Assembly (NCBI RefSeq): GCF_000143415.4 | Contig: NW_003314305.1 | Location: 1,150,834-1,214,833 of the forward strand | DNA: 64,000 nt | From: Selaginella moellendorffii | Lineage: Eukaryota; Streptophyta; Lycopodiopsida; Selaginellales; Selaginellaceae | Direction: 5' to 3' | In this document: positions 48,152 to 58,815 of the stretch, piece by piece | Layout: every line of letters begins with the position of its first letter | Position numbering within the stretch: the stretch's first letter is position 1 | Translations under genes and position numbers: made by a program | The notes under the pieces: generated by a model | Database searches by the model: none | The model's input: only the letters and a program-made list of their open reading frames with translations | What the model was told of the DNA's origin: nothing

Positions 48152-48387
48152 TGTTGGGATAACTCGTTTCAAGTAGCTTTCTTAGTGCTAAACTGAGTCG
48201 TAGTATGGGGTCGGGACTTGAACCCAGCCTTGCTTTACTAGGGGGTTGGGACTCAAACCCAACCTCCGTAGAATATGTCTACGGATTCGACATCCCTGCA
48301 GGGAGTTGGGCGTAGTGTCCTACGCCTGGTCGACCTAGTTAACCCATGCTAATTAGCTTACCTTCGGCGCACCTTCGGGTCCCAACA
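48152..48387 (-). repeat. LTR, 236 bp, with TGTTGGGA / TCCCAACA ends
   Basis: Starts about 34 bp after the chromodomain stop on the minus strand, as expected for a 3' LTR. The ends are perfect 8-base inverted repeats beginning TG and ending CA. No second copy is visible in the window. Confidence 0.7.
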
Positions 48388-49197
48388 TATGCCATTGCTC
48401 AACTTCACCAATTGATACTTTTAATTGAACTTTGCATAAGTACATAGAGTTTTGCCTTGCAGAAATTCCTCCACTAGATCTCGTGTGTTTGCTAGGTTCT
48501 CTTCCGGTTCCCATATCGCTTCGTAGTGTGGAAATCCTTTCCACTTCATATGGAACTCTCTCACCTCGCGTCCTTGTCGTTTGCTCCTACGCGCATTGAG
48601 GATGGCCTCGACTTCGTATTCCTCTTCCCTTTGGATAACCTCAGGTAAAAGCCTTACTTGGTCCTTGCGAAGCGGATCCTCAAAGTATGGCTTGAGTAAG
48701 TTCACGTGGAACACGGGGTGCATTTTCCCCATCTCTTGAGGAAGTCGGAGATGGTAAGCCACTTTACCGATTCGTGCCTCAATCTCATAAAGCCCCACGA
48801 ACCTGCTTAAGGAACTCAAGATCAATTCATTTATGGAATACATGCATTTTTACCTTTGGGTCAACTTTCGGCTGATCCCACTTGGTAGCATTAGGTTCTT
48901 GGTGTTTAGCCACACCTTCTCCCCAGCTTGGAACTCTACATCCCGATGTTTCTAGTTCGCATACTTAGTTTGCCTTTGTTGAGCTCGTTCCAAGGAATCC
49001 CTCACTAGATTCTAAATGTTGAGTCTTTCCGCTGTGAATGCCTCCATTGCGGGTAACTCCCCATGATACTTAGCCACGCCGAGCTCCACAGGACCTTCAA
49101 TAGCTCGCCCATTGATGACTTCCCATGGACTCACCTCGATACTCGAATGTGGTGAGTTGTTATAACACATTTCCACAAGTCCCAAATGACTTACCAT
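48152..49197 (-). mobile_element. Chromovirus (Ty3/gypsy) 3' end: integrase C-terminus, chromodomain, LTR
   Basis: Minus-strand order: an integrase tail (49197-49012: LVEMCYNNSPHSSIEVSPWE); then 48843-48421 with GLYEIEARIGKVAYHLRLP, MHPVFHVNLLKPY and a chromodomain (EYEVEAILNARR, FHMKWKGFPHYEAIWEPEE); then an LTR at 48387-48152. The LTR has inverted ends TGTTGGGA / TCCCAACA. The element is truncated at 49190, where it meets a TEBICHI fragment. The 140-codon chromodomain frame is intact, so this element is younger than the other retro-relics here. Confidence 0.8.
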
Positions 49198-49382
49198 TTT
49201 CTTGCATAATTATTGTTCGGTTTTCCTTGTCAGTGCTATGAACGTCAGCTTTGCCCTCGTCTTGCTTTGGAGATATGGCCATCTCATCCGTCTCAGCCTG
49301 AGGGCTCTCAACTCTGGCATATAAAGACTCTGACAGCGAATGCAAAATTGTTACTCCAAGAGCTTGAAAGGCCAAGAAAGCA
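49190..49382 (-). pseudogene. TEBICHI fragment (second copy)
   Basis: Matches about 23165-23345 and 53305-53500 in the same orientation. Minus-strand reading: FQALGVTILHSLSESLYARVESPQ in short pieces. It carries a 13 bp segment near 49218 that the 23 kb copy lacks and the 53 kb copy has, so it is closer to the latter. Confidence 0.7.
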
Positions 49383-49384
49383 GG

Positions 49385-50187
49385 AATCAGATGCTTGAGC
49401 TAGAAAGGTAGGGACTTTGAGCTCGCTAGGCTCTTGCAAGAGAGCTCTCTGGCACTACTTTGTTTCGAGCTCCTGGGATTTTGGAGCTTCGATCGCTATG
49501 GAGGAGGCCTCAAGGGCAGAGGGAAGCAATAGGGCAATGTAAGTATACTCTCATTTGATCGGCTATCTCACGCTTCTTCTTCTTTTCTTTTGCAGGATGT
49601 CCAACAGGCAGGAAGGAGAATATTCTTGTCTTTTGTATTAAAGCGTAACACTTTTTATTAAAGTAAACTTATCTATCATGTTTGGGTTTAGGGTTTAACG
49701 GGCTAAAGGAATGGAAATTTAGGGTTCCAGGCTATGGCGAGGCTGAGCACTGGCGTTACCACGCGCCAGTACGCTGAACGTATGCCGCGCATCTCCGATA
49801 CTCCTCTCTCAGCTCGGATTCTGGATTAGGGACTGCAGTGCCGCCGCTACAGCACAGGCGATTTCCATCCAGAGCGCGGAGGCTTCTTGATTGTCGAAAT
49901 GCGGCAGCCTGTGCTGCTCAAGAGCAACGATTTCCGCTGGAATTTTCCCAAGGAAATCGTTGTGGCGTATCCAATTCATCCCTCGCAACATCTTCCAGGT
50001 GGAATTATGGAGTTCTTGGATTTCTTTCCTTTGTAGCTCTGACAGTGCTGTGTTTCAATCAGCCAGGAGAACGAAATTCCTACGGAGCCTGGAGTACTGT
50101 GGTTTGCGATCATCGGAATATGCAGGTAGATAGATACCTTTTAATGATTTCTAGAACTTGAGATCTAGACGATTGCATCGAAGAGTT
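49385..50187. repeat. Block D copy
   Basis: Direct copy of 15010-15870, without the RING domain and with the TC run collapsed. It contains the same unidentified exon-like sequence (about 49735-50130). Confidence 0.85.
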
Positions 50188-50209
50188 TGGCAACCAGTAA
50201 AGTTCCTCG

Positions 50210-50580
50210 ACTTTGGTTCCAGGTACTATTTAATCGAGCGTACCAAAGGATGCAAACATTGTCGGCATAACACTCGATGTTGGTCGGCATTTCTCTAACA
50301 CCTGGACTTCCTCGCAGCCGGAGCTATACGGAATGTAAAGAAAATGGTGAAGAGCGCAAGAAAAAAGTCATACACTCTTGCCGTCGGGAAGCCAAATCCT
50401 GCAAAGCTTGCAAACATTCCTGAGGTAACTCTCTTGGAGTAGTGTGATGTGTTTGTCCTTGTAGCATGTCCACCGGCGTTAGAGTTCTTTGATCTTGAAA
50501 ACTGGGAACTCCGGCAGTATTGGAGGAAAAAGACGCACAATGTTACTCGCTCGACTCTAAGGAGAGAAACCAGGCTATCC
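50210..50580 (+). pseudogene. DPH2: DPH2-like diphthamide synthesis protein fragment
   Basis: DPH2 pairs with DPH1 in the first step of diphthamide formation on elongation factor 2. In shifting frames the family order is visible: RYYLIERTK, then DANIVGIT (after a 1-base insertion near 50244), then KKMVKSARKKSYTLAVGKPN, PAKLANIPE and, after 18 extra bases, CDVFVLVACPP. The 18 bases begin with GT and end with AG. The region after ACPP no longer follows the family. It is a partial pseudogene with no second copy in the window. Confidence 0.6.
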
Positions 50581-50904
50581 TATGGCTGGTGAGTATGTTA
50601 GTTGTTACAGTCGCTCGTCGATTGTTCTTTTGATTCAGCTCGTGTTTCTCTATCCAGCAATTTATAGAAATTCGCTGTGTTGTTGGAAACATTGCTCGCT
50701 TGCAGGCGATTGATCTCAGCTCGCGGTGAGTTTTTCTTCTTTTTTCTTTCTCTTTCGACTTAGCGCTCGATATGCAGATAGTGAAGAGGTTTGCATCGAT
50801 TAGTTATTTACATTGTCGTTGCAGTGGTGCGAGGTGAGACGCAAACCTGGCAGGAACGGTGGCCACTTTGAAAGCTCCCATGCATGCCGATGATCCACTT
50901 TTCT
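50581..50904. other. Region without a recognised gene
   Basis: Pyrimidine-rich tracts and several possible GT-AG introns, perhaps the rest of the gene that supplied the DPH2-like fragment. No conserved block was recognised. Confidence 0.35.
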
Positions 50905-51985
50905 CTTTCACGATTTGCTACTTGACCAGGTTCGTGTGACTTCTTTGGAAGCTAACTCAGCTCTGGTTTGTTTCTCAGTGTACTCACGTACTTGGACAAG
51001 GTGCTACCTTCGAAGGAGTTTTGACAACGTCTTGACAAGTCATTGCCGTGCGTTCTCAACTGTAAGTTTTCTAAGCTCTTCACACTTGGTTTTAGTTTTT
51101 TCAGCGCTGTGCATGAGCCAAGCAGCTTTCTTACGACATGGTGTTCCCGACGCAGCTAGGTGTGTCGCGCGCTATACCAATCATTCGAGAGGGACCCGAA
51201 GCGGCAGAGCATGGGGATTGGGAGTTGATGAGCTCCGACCAGATTGAAGGATCCATTGACCTCTTCCTCTAGGTGCACGCATGGGTCATGCTCTTCTTGG
51301 TCCTGTCTATCATGCCGTCCAGGAATCCATCGATTTAGCTTGGCATCATGTTCTAAAGAGGAAAATATTATTCGCGATCATGGTGGGATTTCCTGTGTGG
51401 AGGAGACCATTGTGACACGATCAAGGCTAAGATTAGAATTGCTTGGGATTGTAGCTTGAAATCGGGCCTTGTATGGGGAGAACAACAAAAAATAAAAGCA
51501 TTTGCACTCACGAACTGAGGAGACTACCGTCATGCTTGTAAAGCTTGTCATTTCATTGCCTGCTCGATGACAAAGTTTGCACCTGCGCAGCATGTATTTG
51601 CAGGTCCCGGCTGGTAAGCCATCTTTCAAGTCAGTCCTGCTCTCAAGTCAGTCCTGCTCTCAAGTCAAGTGTTTTAAACTGAATCACAAAAGGAAAGTCT
51701 GCCTTAACCAGCTTCGATTTACCTCCTGCTCTGATGAAGCAACTCCTTTTCAACCTTGATCCAGCTAAGTTCCTCGGACAACTGTTGATACATATTTCCG
51801 ACAGCCTGCAACATGAAAAAGAAGAAAATCTAGGTGGAAGAATTAAGTACCTTGAAGAAAGCCTCCTTCTGGGGCACCAGCTTACATCAACAAGCGTGGA
51901 GCCTCAACTCCGTTCCAAAAACTCCGCAACAGTCATGCGCTAAATTTTGGGATGCCTGAGAAGGTCGCACAAAAGGACGCAACCG
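50905..51985. repeat. Block A copy, inverted
   Basis: Reverse complement of 7607-8690. Near 51130-51260 it carries the exon-like frame AIPIIREGPEAAEHGDWEL followed by SSDQIEGSIDLFL and a stop, after a TTTTTTCAG acceptor. The block ends where block B begins, at about 51985. Confidence 0.8.
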
Positions 51986-52126
51986 GACTCGGGTGGAAAT
52001 TAAACGATGTTTAATAAAACTCCCTTTACCCAAAACTTTAAACACACATTTCATCCCTTAAGCTTGTAAAAAAGGACATATTTTAGGTTTTCACTGGTTG
52101 TCCTTTCAGCAGAGAAGCCAGCAGCG

Positions 52127-53065
52127 ATGCCAAACAAAAGCAGCAAGGTGTACAAGGAGCTCCATCTTCTCCAGAACTACCCACTGTTTTGGTCTTCGTC
52201 CTCCCAGCAGAGTAGCCTCCAGTTTGGAAGCGTGGGTGAGCTGAAATCGTACCTGAAACAGCAGCACCCGACCTGTATGAAGTGCAATCGCAGTGAGTGC
52301 GGCAACTTCGACTACTTCAATAACGACAACATTGGCCAGCCAAGGTATCGCTGCAGTCAGTGCAAGAAAAAATTCACTTATGGCGGAAAAACAAGACCAA
52401 CCTACATGAAGCGGCCAAGATCAAGCAGCACTGGGGAAGTTGGCATGGCACATGAGAAGAAGAAGCTCAAGCGCGCTCCATTTGAAGACGAGAGGAAGAA
52501 GGGTTCGCTGGTCCACGAAAGTCAAGCGAAGCAGAGTGGTCAACAGGCTGATAAAGCTGGGGCAGTGATCCAGGACATGGAAGATTTTGACATGGATGAC
52601 CTGGAGGTGGCTAAAATCATGGCACTGGTCGAGGAGAATGAAGTCCCAAATGAGGAGGAACACATCCCTCTTGTGTTCCCTGAGGTGGCAGAAATTGTAG
52701 TGAGTGACGAAGAGATGACTGAAATTCTGTCGTCAAATCTTGAGGATGTGGATGATGAGGAGATGCTAGATCTCGTGCTTGATGATGTTTTGGAGCACAA
52801 GGAGGGCTTGGCAGAAATTCAAATTGGCAATGGGGAAACGAGCCAAATCCTCCAAAAGAATGTGGACAATGAGGATCTTGTGCTTGAGGGGGATTCTCAG
52901 GAGGAGCAGGCAGAGGCAATGGAGGGGGACATTTATTTTGCTCTCGAGCTTGAACAGGATCTCCAGGCCGAGGAATCCATGATGCTCTGGAAGATTGAAT
53001 TGGAGAAAGCTAAATGGAGTGATATTTTCAATTTCAAAACAAATCGAGTATTCTTTGTTGATTGA
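52127..53065 (+). CDS. Dof-like zinc finger protein with acidic tail, copy 2
   Basis: A single open frame of 312 residues, highly similar to 22019-22966. The finger keeps C50, C53, C76, C79 with X22 spacing; here the residue before C76 is arginine where copy 1 has cysteine, which identifies C76 as the ligand. Differences are substitutions and in-frame indels in the acidic region (for example near residues 225 and 290). The C-terminus differs and is longer by a few residues (FKTNRVFFVD). The upstream pyrimidine tract and CAG are also kept (about 52090-52110). Two long frames surviving duplication suggest purifying selection, to be tested. Confidence 0.7.
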   Translation: MPNKSSKVYKELHLLQNYPLFWSSSSQQSSLQFGSVGELKSYLKQQHPTCMKCNRSECGNFDYFNNDNIGQPRYRCSQCKKKFTYGGKTRPTYMKRPRSSSTGEVGMAHEKKKLKRAPFEDERKKGSLVHESQAKQSGQQADKAGAVIQDMEDFDMDDLEVAKIMALVEENEVPNEEEHIPLVFPEVAEIVVSDEEMTEILSSNLEDVDDEEMLDLVLDDVLEHKEGLAEIQIGNGETSQILQKNVDNEDLVLEGDSQEEQAEAMEGDIYFALELEQDLQAEESMMLWKIELEKAKWSDIFNFKTNRVFFVD

Positions 53066-53218
53066 ATTAACAATCAAATCAACACAATCAAGATAGAAAA
53101 AAAAAACAAATACTTCCATGTTTAGATGAATAGTATTAGATCGAAGTACCACTTTTTTGAATTAAAAATGATGTTCATAACAAGAATTTTCCACTGGTCC
53201 TGAAATCGGGAAGCAGTC

Positions 53219-53657
53219 TTATTGGCCTGTTTCCAGATCTAAGATGTGACAGCGGCAAGATCGGGTCCTTGGCCTTCTTTTCCGCAAGCCTCCAAACGCA
53301 TTGGCGCCATGGTTACCAGTTTCTTGCATAATTACTGCTCGGTTTTCCTTGTCAGTGCTATGAATCGTCTTGCTTTGGAGATATGGCCATTTCGTCCATC
53401 TCGTCCATCTCAGCCAGAGGCCTCTCAACACTGGCATATAAAGACTGTGACAGCGAATGCGGAATCGTTGCTCCAAGAGCTTGAAAGGCCGAGAAAGCAG
53501 CTATTCGCGCCTCTTCTGCTCGATCCAGGACAATTCTCCCTGCTCCGTTTCTTATTTTCTTTGCCCCTGCAACATACATCCACTGCTGCTTACCAGCATC
53601 TATTACAAAAACCTTGCGAGTAAAAGCATTCGGTATATAAGAGAAGCCAACCTGCAT
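53219..53657 (-). pseudogene. TEBICHI fragment (third copy)
   Basis: Matches 23064-23480. Minus-strand reading includes GKQQWMYVAGAKKIRNGAGR, IVLDRAEEARIAAFSAFQAL and YASVERP. In places it is closer to the plant TEBICHI consensus (NGAGRIVLDRAEEAR) than the 23 kb copy. Only this helical segment is present. Confidence 0.75.
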
Positions 53658-53780
53658 GTTGAAGCTGTAGCTGAGGCTACAGTTCCTGGACTTGCAAACG
53701 CGCTGCGCGATTCTTCATTCAAAGAACATGCAACTGGAAACAAGGTTTTGATACATGCCCAGGCCAATAAGACTGCATAA
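53640..53780. repeat. Foldback junction: inverted scrap of TEBICHI
   Basis: After CAACCTGCATGTT the sequence switches strand. Positions 53659-53735 are the reverse complement of about 23490-23570 (plus-strand reading VEAVAEATVPGLANALRDSS), and then 53735-53778 the reverse complement of about 23050-23095. The switch point shares CTGCATGTT with the inverted partner. Confidence 0.8.
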
Positions 53781-53781
53781 T

Positions 53782-56700
53782 GGACATAATTCGTACACAG
53801 AAGCATATCACCACAAGATATTTCAGCAACAAAAAAAATTAGAGTGGAACCAACTAAAGAAAAAAACGAAGTTTCAATGCATGCAATGGTGTCTCAAAAT
53901 GGAATAGACAAGTTAAGTTAATTACGTACTTATTAAACTGAACAGCGTATAGCTCTTTTATATACAATCCCCTCTCAGATACACTACAAAAAAGAAATGC
54001 ATCATATAAAACTTTCTGGGCTACGTACCGATGGAGATTTTTCTTTTTTCTTCATGGTCCCTCGGAATATAGGAAGATCATTTTCAAAGCGATGCCAAGC
54101 CGAGAGCGTCCCTGAAAAACTCGTCGCAGGACGAGAAACCAGCCGAGAAAGCATCTCCCAGAGCCCCCATCACGTCCAGAGCCTCTTGCAGATCCGCCGA
54201 GCTCTGCATATCCTCCAGCCACTCGAGCAAATCCTTGGAGAAGGCGAGCATGGCGCTCACGTCCCGGAGCTTCTCCTTCATGGTGGCCTCCCACGCCTCA
54301 GTTCCATCGTCGGTAGTCCCACCGGCGCTGCTGCTACTGCTACTCCCGCTGCTACTCCTGTTGGCGACGACGCTACCACTCCGGCTCTTGAAAAATCTCT
54401 GGAGCTGATCGATGATCCCGATAAACACCAGCATCGGCTGGAGGATGCTAAACAGCTGCTCGCTGCTGAGCGATGGAGTTGATGTAGCTTGGAGTCCTCC
54501 CGAGCTCGCTGTTCTCTTGATATCCGCTGCCGGGCTGAAGCTCAGAGCAAACTCTATCGGGTTCCTGGCCGCTGGAGATGGCGATGTCGAGGCAGGAAGA
54601 GGAGAAGCCGGCTGGAGCAGCACTCTTCCCTGTTTGTGTAGCATGTAGGCATGGACAGCACCTCGTTGGAGAAACGTTTTCCTGTGCTGTTGCCACTCGT
54701 CGTGGGATTGTAGCAGCAGCGACTGGACCATCATATACTGCACTGTCTCGTCCGATCTGACCGGCGTGCCGGGGCTGGAGATGGTTCTCGAAAGAGGAGT
54801 AGTGGTGGCGTCAGTCTCGGGAGGCGATGCCTGGAGGAACGTCTGTAAGGATTTTGCGAGAACACGGCGTTGGCTCGGCCCCTGCTGGTCCAAGAGATGT
54901 CGGGCCATTTGTAACATGAAAGGCAAGAGCCTCGAGTTGCTTTCCTTGCCACCACCTTTACTATCGACACTGAACGAGGCCCCCGTTGCAAAGCGGCCCA
55001 GCATCTGTTACAGAAGGAAAGCTCGCGTTAAGTTGTAAAATGAGAAGGAAAAGAAATAAACGTACCAGGACGATATCGTAAGTGAGCAAGCGCAGCCGGC
55101 TACCATCCGCACGTCCAAGGGCGTTTAAGTTGTCCCAGAAAGTATCAACGCACCGGGAGTACTGCGCAAGCGCGACTGCTGGGCCGCGCAGAGGAAAGAG
55201 ATCGTTGCACAGGGTCTCGTTGTTGCGTATAGCTGCGCCTTCCCACTCCTTTTTGGGATTCTTGAGGGAGGCGTCGGCTCGCTTTGCCTCTTGGTGGCAC
55301 TGGACGTGAATGACGTTGAAATGACTGACCGTCGTGTAGACCCACTCTGGACGACCGTGGACAGTCGCAGAACCGATGTTTACACGCTTGCTGTACGAGT
55401 AAGCTCCCAGCATATCTGTTGGCCGCAGTTTGTAGCCTTCCCGACAAACCATGCATGCCAGTCCCGCTTCTTCCTCTTCTACGTCTTCAAGGCCTTCGAT
55501 TCGAGGCTTTGATATGACAATGCGCTCACCTCCATCAGACCTCAGCTCCCGGCGCATTCCCAGCCCCTGGAAAAAAGTGAGCTAAGTCTAAGAACGAAGG
55601 AACGCAGCTTGAAAGATGAGTATTACCTGTAGTAACTCTTCCCTTCGTTGCAAAGCACGTCGTCTCATCTCGTCCCGTGTTGTCTCCCTTAAATTCAGGA
55701 TCGTCTCGGCAAGGAATCCTTCACCGCAAGTCTCTTTATCGGATAAGGTGTCCAGCAAATTTTCTGCTCTTGCTCCAATCTCGTTTTCTCCTGGCATGCC
55801 CTCCAGTGCGTGGAGCAGAGGAAGAACTTCTTCCTCGTCAAGACATTCTTGAGTCTTGCAGTGACCGATAGATAATCCTCTCATCATGGACAGGATAATC
55901 GGAACCGATGGAAGCTCCAAAGATCGTGTCCACTCGGGTGACGACCGAAGATCTGTTTTCTTTTCAGTAAAAGGAAATGCGTCTTTCAGATACCGTATGG
56001 CAACTGCAGAAGATAAACACAAGAGCAAAGTTGATATGAATAAAAACTCAAAAAGTTCTTACCAGTCAGTATCTTCTTCTCAAGTATGAGATTTTTAAGT
56101 AGCTCGCCACTGTCGTTTTGCTTGATCGACTCCGTTACCTTCACAAAATTCTCAACAGCGAACTGATGAAAGGCTGCTTTCTGACCCAGTGAAGCGTCCT
56201 TCAGATTCTCACCGTGCTCCTTTTGCAGCTTATCAAAAGCTCCCCAGTCCAGTAAGTAAGGCAGGAAGTGATCCACCAATACTTCCATTGCCGCTTCCTC
56301 TCCATAAGTTAGATACGGTAGTATTCTTGCGGCTGTGTCACTGTTCTTGTGTTGCTTAGACTGCTTGTAGCTGCTGGGATTGGAGAGTCGCTCCAGGAAC
56401 ATTAGAACGCCCTTGGCAGCTTGTTCCCCTCTGGCAATGCCGGCTCTTGTTGTGCTCAGAGCGCCTTCGGTCACTCCAACATCACTTTCGTTGGCCTCGG
56501 TGACCAGACACTCCACGATGAGTAGCAGTCGCTCCACAGATTCGGCTGAAGAGAAGGATTTGTTGGCCGTCTCCAGGAGAACATCCAAGGCACCAAGCTG
56601 AAGAAGAGCCTGCCGGTTACCCCGAATCTTGCAGCAAAACATGAGTAGCTTCAAAACCAACGCAACTTGTTCCTGACCAGACTTCAGTTCTTCGTCCGTA

Positions 56701-58815
56701 AAATGCTGAGAGATACAAAACCAACTTTTAGAATCAGAAAAGACTAAAAGAGCACGTACCTCAACCATACTCAGTAGCTCCTTCAGCCCACCGCTATCTT
56801 TCATGACTCCAGTAATTGCAAACTCGATTTCTGGATCCTGACTTTCCTCTCTATCATCATCTAGCTCCTTGATCATTGGTTCTGTTGCCTCACCGTCCAG
56901 TCCCTGCACACACAGCACTTTTAAAGACAGAATCATGAAAGATCACGCGGCATACCTGGAGTCGATATGTCACGGTCATTGGTGGACACTCTCTTCCGGA
57001 GACTCCAGAAGCAGACATTAACAGGCTCGTTCCTATTGCCAAATTCGCCACCTGCGAATGCGCCTTCCGCCAAACCTGCTCATATACCTGCGCCACACTG
57101 AGATCTAAAGAAATGATGCTTCCTGCAACAAGAAGCTCCATGCCGTAGTCATCCTCCAAAAGTGCAATCATGTCCAGCTGTTGACAGATTTTGTTCTTCA
57201 CGTCACGCATAAGTGGACCAACTTCTAAGCTCGAGTATGGATTCTTCGTCATCGAGCCACGGATAAACTCCTCTTGCGTGTGAGCTTTGTTGAGAACAAG
57301 CATATATGCAGGCTCCGGTTTGGCCGGACAGATGATATTGCAGAGTTGTTCAAGAATAAACTACAAGAAAAACATTGAGTAAAAGGAGACAAGGAAACAA
57401 CGCTTACCAGGCATCTGCGATCTTTTATGTCGTGATCAGGAGTCTGAAGACCGGAAATACATGCACGAACGAAATGTCTCTTGTTGTCGTCGCTTTCCTG
57501 AAGCAGGTTGTCAAGAAGCTCGCGTAGTAACCGTCCACAGTCACTTATCAGCTTCGTCTTTTGAACAACCAGACCTCTGATCACCAAAAGAGCTTCCAAA
57601 ATTTGTGACAGCAAGTCTTCCTTCATAAACCTGCACAAAAAAAAAATAAAAAATAAAAAAAAATCATATCACCGTAACAGCAATTCGCAAACTCTTACCT
57701 TATCCTAACGTTCGGAACTTGCAGGAATTTGTTCAGTAGCTCGATAAGTTTGTGTAGAGTATAGCCCTGTGAGATATCCGTATGGAAGCTTCGCTCCTGG
57801 GCTTCTACCCGGACTACCTCTTCACTGATAAGACTGCAAGCGGTCCGCAGAAAGCCACGAACTGTAAGATATAAGCGCGCATCTTCATCCTCGATCATTT
57901 TGAACAGCAGATCAAAGTATTCCGCTGCACTCTCTCCGGCAGTTCTCGAAGCAGGCAGCAGGTTCATAAACAGGTCCAGGAACTTGGATTTCCTAGCTAC
58001 GCTCTGAGAGCACAGCACCTCGATCAAAGCGCACATCTCTTGACGAATTGGCTGGGAGCATGCACTTAGAACAAGCTCACGAACCCAGCTACTATCTTCA
58101 AAGCACTTGAGGTCCTCGGTAAGAGAAACTTTGCAAGCTTTTCGCTTCCATCGTAGGATATATTTAAGAGCCAAGGCATCTGAAAAAATAAAAAATAAAA
58201 AAACAAATTCCATCGTCAGAGGTAAGAAAGAGGTTAACGTACCAGATTTTCTCGAGTCTTTTCGAGATTTTTGAGCGGGCTTAACGTTCTGAGATATGGT
58301 CAGTCGTCTCACGAAATCAACATACGTCGCACCATTCTTCCACTCCAGGTAGTTTACTAGTAGTAAATCCTGGCCTTTCGGTGTGTTCTCCAGCTCTTTG
58401 TCTTTCTCTACGTTTTCCTTGGCGGGCCTGGTGACCGGTGTCTCCTGAAGTATTGCAGCCGTCTTCACGAAAGAACCAACAGACTTCACCGAGAACCCTC
58501 CAGGTTCAGTAGCCTGAGGAATGTCAGTCTTTGGAGGAGTGCATGCCTGAGAAATAATTCTCAAAGCTGGAAGAATGATGTGCTCGGCAATAACTGGATG
58601 CCGCGCTCCAACCTGGATCGACCGGAACAGCAGCTGAAATGCGACTCGCAGCCGTGCCTCCCAAAAGTCATCACCGAGAGAGCATGTTTCTGAAAGGAGT
58701 TGCATCTCATCACGGACGCACGCGGCAATATCCATCGACCGGTGATGCTCCAGACAGTATACCACCTTCTGCTTGATCAGGCTATTGAGCTCGCCGACGG
58801 CATTTAAGTCGCCTT
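53782..58815. repeat. Block C: inverted copy of 16952-21862
   Basis: The 3' part of the intact BIG gene and its flank are the reverse complement of the plus-strand BIG pseudogene. Exons and introns are both conserved. Similarity on the 5' side stops at CTTAAATGCCGTCGGCGAG near 58800, where the pseudogene jumps to the UBR-box region. Confidence 0.92.

Noticed and set aside
57620-57665. A-rich tract that could be read as a poly-A tail of a retrocopy
   Set aside because: It lies in a BIG intron (the polypyrimidine tract of the minus strand) and both BIG copies keep introns, so retrotransposition is excluded for them.
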